This document shows positions 31,750 through 34,308 of a stretch of 34,308 nucleotides of DNA, piece by piece (positions within the stretch are counted from its first letter, which is position 1; each line of letters begins with the position of its first letter). The DNA comes from JBOGJI01 sp050747865 (GTDB lineage: Bacteria > Acidobacteriota > Thermoanaerobaculia > Multivoradales > JAHEKO01): NCBI GenBank assembly GCA_050747865.1, contig JBOGJI010000210.1:1-34308 (forward strand). Reading direction: 5' to 3'. The translations under genes and the position numbers were made by a program. Under the pieces are notes generated by a model that did not search any database, was not told the origin of the DNA, and worked only from the letters and a program-made list of their open reading frames with translations.

Positions 31750-32480
31750 TCTGTGCCGACATCCATGCCAACCTGGAAGCGCTGGAGGCGGTGCTGGAGC
31801 TGGCGCGGCAGGAGGCGGTCGATCACCTGGTCGTGCTCGGAGACCTGGTGGGGTATGGTGGCGCGCCCGGGGAGGTGCTGGCGCGGCTGCAGGCGTGGGA
31901 CGGCCCGTTGACGCTGTTGCGCGGCAACCACGACAAGGTGGTGGCGGGGCTCGCCGACGCTACCGACTTCAATGAGCTGGCCCGGGCCTCGGCGGAGTGG
32001 ACGCGGGCGCAGCTCGACGACGCCCAGCTCGCCTTCGTGCGGGAGCTCCCCATGGGACCGCTGGCGCTGGACGCCTGCGGCATGCTCTGCCATGGCACGC
32101 CGTTCGACGAGGACGTCTATCTCTTCTCTCCCACCGAGGCCAAGCAGGCGTTCGATGCCACGGAAGCCTCCCTCACCTTCTTCGGACATACCCACCTCGC
32201 CTGCTTTTTCCTCGAGCGTCGTGGGCGGGTGGGGGCCTATCTGGTGCGCGGCGAGGACAGCCGGCTGGACCTGGAGGAGGAGACCCGGTACCTGGTCAAC
32301 CCGGGATCGGTCGGCCAGCCGCGGGACGGCGATCCGCGGGCGGCCTGCATCCTCTTCGACTCCGCCCGCGGCCATCTGACCTGGCAGCGGCTGGAGTATC
32401 CGGTGGAGCGGGCCCAGCGGCGCATCCTCGACGCCGGCCTCCCGGCGCCGCTCGCGGAGCGCCTCGCCGTGGGAGGCTAG
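31737..32480 (+). CDS. Calcineurin-like metallophosphoesterase (YfcE/MJ0936-like)
   Basis: The 247-residue protein has the dimetal phosphoesterase motifs in order: ADIHANLEAL (Asp8, His10), VVLGDLVGYG (Asp36), LRGNHDKVV (Asn64-His65), LCHGTPFDED and FFGHTHLACFF (near 150), then YLVNPGSVGQPRDGDPRA. Substrates of this group include phosphodiesters and small phosphate esters and cannot be named here. GTG 31737 (GGGAG at 31727-31731) lies 13 bp inside aroK, so the genes are co-translated. It converges on the VapC gene with only 5 bp between stops. Confidence 0.9.
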   Translation: MRALICADIHANLEALEAVLELARQEAVDHLVVLGDLVGYGGAPGEVLARLQAWDGPLTLLRGNHDKVVAGLADATDFNELARASAEWTRAQLDDAQLAFVRELPMGPLALDACGMLCHGTPFDEDVYLFSPTEAKQAFDATEASLTFFGHTHLACFFLERRGRVGAYLVRGEDSRLDLEEETRYLVNPGSVGQPRDGDPRAACILFDSARGHLTWQRLEYPVERAQRRILDAGLPAPLAERLAVGG

Positions 32481-32485
32481 CGCGG

Positions 32486-32914
32486 TCAAGCCACGAGGTT
32501 GCGCGACCGGAGGCCGGGGAACCGCGCGAATCCGCCATCGGTCGTCCACCACTCGCAGCCATGCTCCATGACCAGAGCGGCGAGATAGGCATCTGTCGTT
32601 TCCGCGCCTCGGATGTCGAGACCAAGCACCAGGTCCTTGAAAATCGTCCAGTGACGTGGACCGGGGGAGATCCAGCGAACACCCTTGGGTGCGCCCAGGG
32701 CCTCGACGAAGTCGAGGACCTCAGTGGTTGTGGGGCAGGGTCGAAAGACTCTCGGGTTGGTGCCGATCCGTACGACTGCCGTCAAGATCAGCTCGCTCAG
32801 CGCCATCTCCTCGGGAGTCGACCGCAGTCGGTCGAGCTCTCGACGACACACTGCATGGTGCGTTGCTTTCTCGACCATGGCGTTGAGGAGCACGCCAACG
32901 TCACAGAGGATCAC
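32486..32914 (-). CDS. vapC: VapC-type PIN-domain ribonuclease toxin
   Basis: The 142-residue protein has PIN-domain acidic residues in ILCDVGVLLNAM (Asp near 4), LSELILTAVVRI (Glu near 40), RGAETTDAYLAALVMEHG (Asp near 107) and EWWTTDGGFARFPGL (Asp near 125). PIN toxins cleave RNA, usually tRNA or rRNA. GTG 32914 overlaps the antitoxin stop by 4 bp and gives MILCDVGVLLN, the usual start; the in-frame GTG at 32926 would add four residues. The antitoxin lies directly upstream, the normal order. Confidence 0.9.
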   Translation of the reverse strand: MILCDVGVLLNAMVEKATHHAVCRRELDRLRSTPEEMALSELILTAVVRIGTNPRVFRPCPTTTEVLDFVEALGAPKGVRWISPGPRHWTIFKDLVLGLDIRGAETTDAYLAALVMEHGCEWWTTDGGFARFPGLRSRNLVA

Positions 32915-33141
32915 TTCAGCTCCCACAGTCGGCTCGTGTCGTTGAGATCGACGCCCGGCAGGGGCGCCGGATTGCGGAGGACCGGAAGGCTCTCGGGTAC
33001 CTCCGTGCGTCGCATCCTCTGCTCACTCAGGTAAGAGCGCAGGCTCTCCTCGACCAGGCGGGTCAGGGAAACACGGCGTTCGGCCGCATACTTCTTGGCT
33101 TCGACGAGTAGATGGCCCGGTAGATCGATTGTCGTCCTCAT
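32911..33141 (-). CDS. vapB: VapB-type ribbon-helix-helix antitoxin
   Basis: The 76-residue protein begins MRTTIDLPGHLLVEAKKYAA, a ribbon-helix-helix DNA-binding segment. ERRVSLTRLVEESLRSYLSE follows, and the C-terminal extension of about 35 residues (VLRNPAPLPGVDLNDTSRL) should wrap around VapC. ATG 33141 is preceded closely by a palindromic, AT-rich region. Such antitoxins repress their own operon, alone or with the toxin. Longer open-frame extensions upstream are not homologous. Confidence 0.88.
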   Translation of the reverse strand: MRTTIDLPGHLLVEAKKYAAERRVSLTRLVEESLRSYLSEQRMRRTEVPESLPVLRNPAPLPGVDLNDTSRLWELK

Positions 33142-33147
33142 GCATTT

Positions 33148-33163
33148 ATGATACATCATGATG
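33148..33163 (-). promoter_or_regulatory. Palindromic operator/promoter of vapBC
   Basis: Just upstream of vapB lie ATGAT-AC-ATCAT (33148-33159) and the perfect palindrome CATCATGATG (33154-33163), overlapping one another. On the minus strand the sequence includes TATCAT, a plausible -10, so bound VapB would cover the promoter. The leader would be very short. Confidence 0.55.
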
Positions 33164-33282
33164 TGGAGAAGTGCCCGTGACTCGTTCGAGAGAACCGCCG
33201 CGCACGGCGACGGCAGAAGGCGGAACGTGCTCATCGCGGGCATTCGCACGACTCCTGCGGTCGGGGGATAGGATGCGGCGCC

Positions 33283-34308
33283 GTGGGAAGGCGCGCGTGG
33301 AACTCCCTTGCGATTCTGCCACTGCTGTTGTTGGTCATGGCCTCGTGCGTCTCGGGGGGACGTGGACCCGGTAGGGTGGAGAACCCTGGCGCCGACCCGA
33401 TCGAGGCCCGCCAGGAGGCGGGGCTCCATGAGGTGGCGGTGCTGCTGCAGCTCGTGGATCGGCAGCACTATGAGCCGTGGCTGGTGGGGAAGATGGTGGG
33501 CGGGGAGCCGCGGATCCGGGAGGCCCTGGCGATCGCGCTGGGGCGGATCGGCGATCCGCGGGGGCGCGCGGAGCTGGAGCGGCTGGTGGTGGACGGCGAG
33601 CCGCGGGTGCGGCGGGCCGCCGCGTTCGCCCTCGGGCTGCTGGAGGACTGGGGGGCGGCGCCGATGTTGCTGTGGGTGGCGGCGGATCCGGACCCGGAGA
33701 CCGGGGTCCTGGCGGTGGAGGCGTTGGCGCGTATAGGTGTGCCTCTGGAGCGTGTGCAGCAGGCTCTGCAGGAAGTGGAGGACGCGGCGGAGCGGCGGAG
33801 GCGGCTGCTGCCGGCGCTGTTCCGCTTCCAGGAGGAGGCGCGGGTGGCGGTGGCGCGGGAGGTTTGGCGGTGTGCCTCGAGCCCGCCGTCCGCGGGCACG
33901 ACGGCCGGGGGCGAATGCGCCGGCACGCGGGACCCGGAGGTCCGCCGCTGGGCGGCGTACGCGCTGGCACGCGAGCCGCTGCCCGAGGCGCGCCCCGATC
34001 TTCTGACGCTGCTCGCGGACGCGGATACGGTGATCCGAGCCTGGGGTGCCAAGGCTTTGGGCCGTGTGGGCACGGGGGAGGACCTGACGGCGCTGCGCGG
34101 TCTGTTGCGGGATCCCGAGCCCGGGCCGGTGATCGAGGCGCTGCGAGCCGGCGCGGAGCTGGTCGAGCGGGGAGACGCGGCACCCCCCGCGGACTGGCGG
34201 GACGAGCTCCTGCGGTTGCTCGACGATCCGCGGCCCGGGGTCCGGGTGACGGCGATCGAGGCGGCCGGCGTCTGGCTGCTCGACCAGGCTCTCGGCGCGG
34301 CCCTGGCC
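33283..34308 (+). CDS. HEAT-repeat lipoprotein (5' part; runs off the window)
   Basis: From GTG 33283 the frame stays open to the last base (342 codons). It starts with a lipoprotein signal, LAILPLLLLVMASC (Cys22). Repeated HEAT/PBS-like helical pairs follow: IREALAIALGRIGDPRGRAEL, VRRAAAFALGLLEDWGAAPM, GVLAVEALARIGVPL, VRRWAAYALAREPLPEARPDL, VIRAWGAKALGRVGTGEDL, VRVTAIEAAGVWLLDQAL. HEAT repeats make protein-interaction scaffolds. In related genomes such N-terminal arrays can be joined to a cyclophilin domain, but the end lies outside the window. A purine-rich GGGGGATAGG precedes the start. Exact function unknown. Confidence 0.8.
   Translation, partial: MGRRAWNSLAILPLLLLVMASCVSGGRGPGRVENPGADPIEARQEAGLHEVAVLLQLVDRQHYEPWLVGKMVGGEPRIREALAIALGRIGDPRGRAELERLVVDGEPRVRRAAAFALGLLEDWGAAPMLLWVAADPDPETGVLAVEALARIGVPLERVQQALQEVEDAAERRRRLLPALFRFQEEARVAVAREVWRCASSPPSAGTTAGGECAGTRDPEVRRWAAYALAREPLPEARPDLLTLLADADTVIRAWGAKALGRVGTGEDLTALRGLLRDPEPGPVIEALRAGAELVERGDAAPPADWRDELLRLLDDPRPGVRVTAIEAAGVWLLDQALGAALA

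Noticed and set aside
32911..33468. Longer vapB frame starting at 33468
   Set aside because: The extra 109 residues have no family resemblance, and the operator palindromes lie inside that stretch.

Overview
The window is very GC-rich and gene-dense DNA from a Gram-negative bacterium. The evidence is LolA, PilQ secretin, lipoproteins and SecDF-YajC. The housekeeping order (lolA-tgt-yajC-secD-secF-rel, rpmB on the opposite strand, pilMNOPQ, accB-accC, thiE, an NSS transporter, aroK) and the codon use suggest Acidobacteriota or a related lineage. That placement is inference; there is no rRNA to confirm it.

Positions 1-10043 form an accessory defence island in an advanced state of decay. In order it holds: the tail of an unknown gene; an intact AbiEi-type antitoxin with the internally deleted remnant of its AbiEii partner; an apparently complete DarT-DarG DNA ADP-ribosylation toxin-antitoxin pair; a DUF6932-like gene that has lost its middle, with an intact XRE regulator; a type I restriction specificity gene (hsdS) with an internal deletion and frame change; an intact Fic protein; and a full-length hsdR broken by one in-frame amber codon. 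No hsdM is present. Regulators and antitoxins look intact, while three partner genes have lost their centres but kept both ends.

Positions 10068-12828 carry a DinB-family protein and, on the minus strand, a likely operon of an acidic zinc-ribbon protein, folK (apparent CTG start) and an HD-domain phosphohydrolase. A perfect 28-bp-arm palindrome lies between folK and the HD gene and supplies the folK stop codon.

Positions 12989-20346 are housekeeping: LolA-like carrier, tRNA-guanine transglycosylase, YajC-SecD-SecF, bifunctional Rel/SpoT, and ribosomal protein L28 (minus). Positions 20474-26792 form a type IV pilus assembly operon (pilMNOPQ) with a consensus-like promoter, followed by two small lipoprotein genes. 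Then come accB-accC, a long imperfect inverted repeat, thiE, an NSS-family transporter with a 40-residue MetS-like subunit missed by length cut-offs, aroK, and a metallophosphoesterase.

The window ends with a minus-strand VapBC toxin-antitoxin pair with a palindromic operator, and the first 342 codons of a HEAT-repeat lipoprotein that runs off the end.
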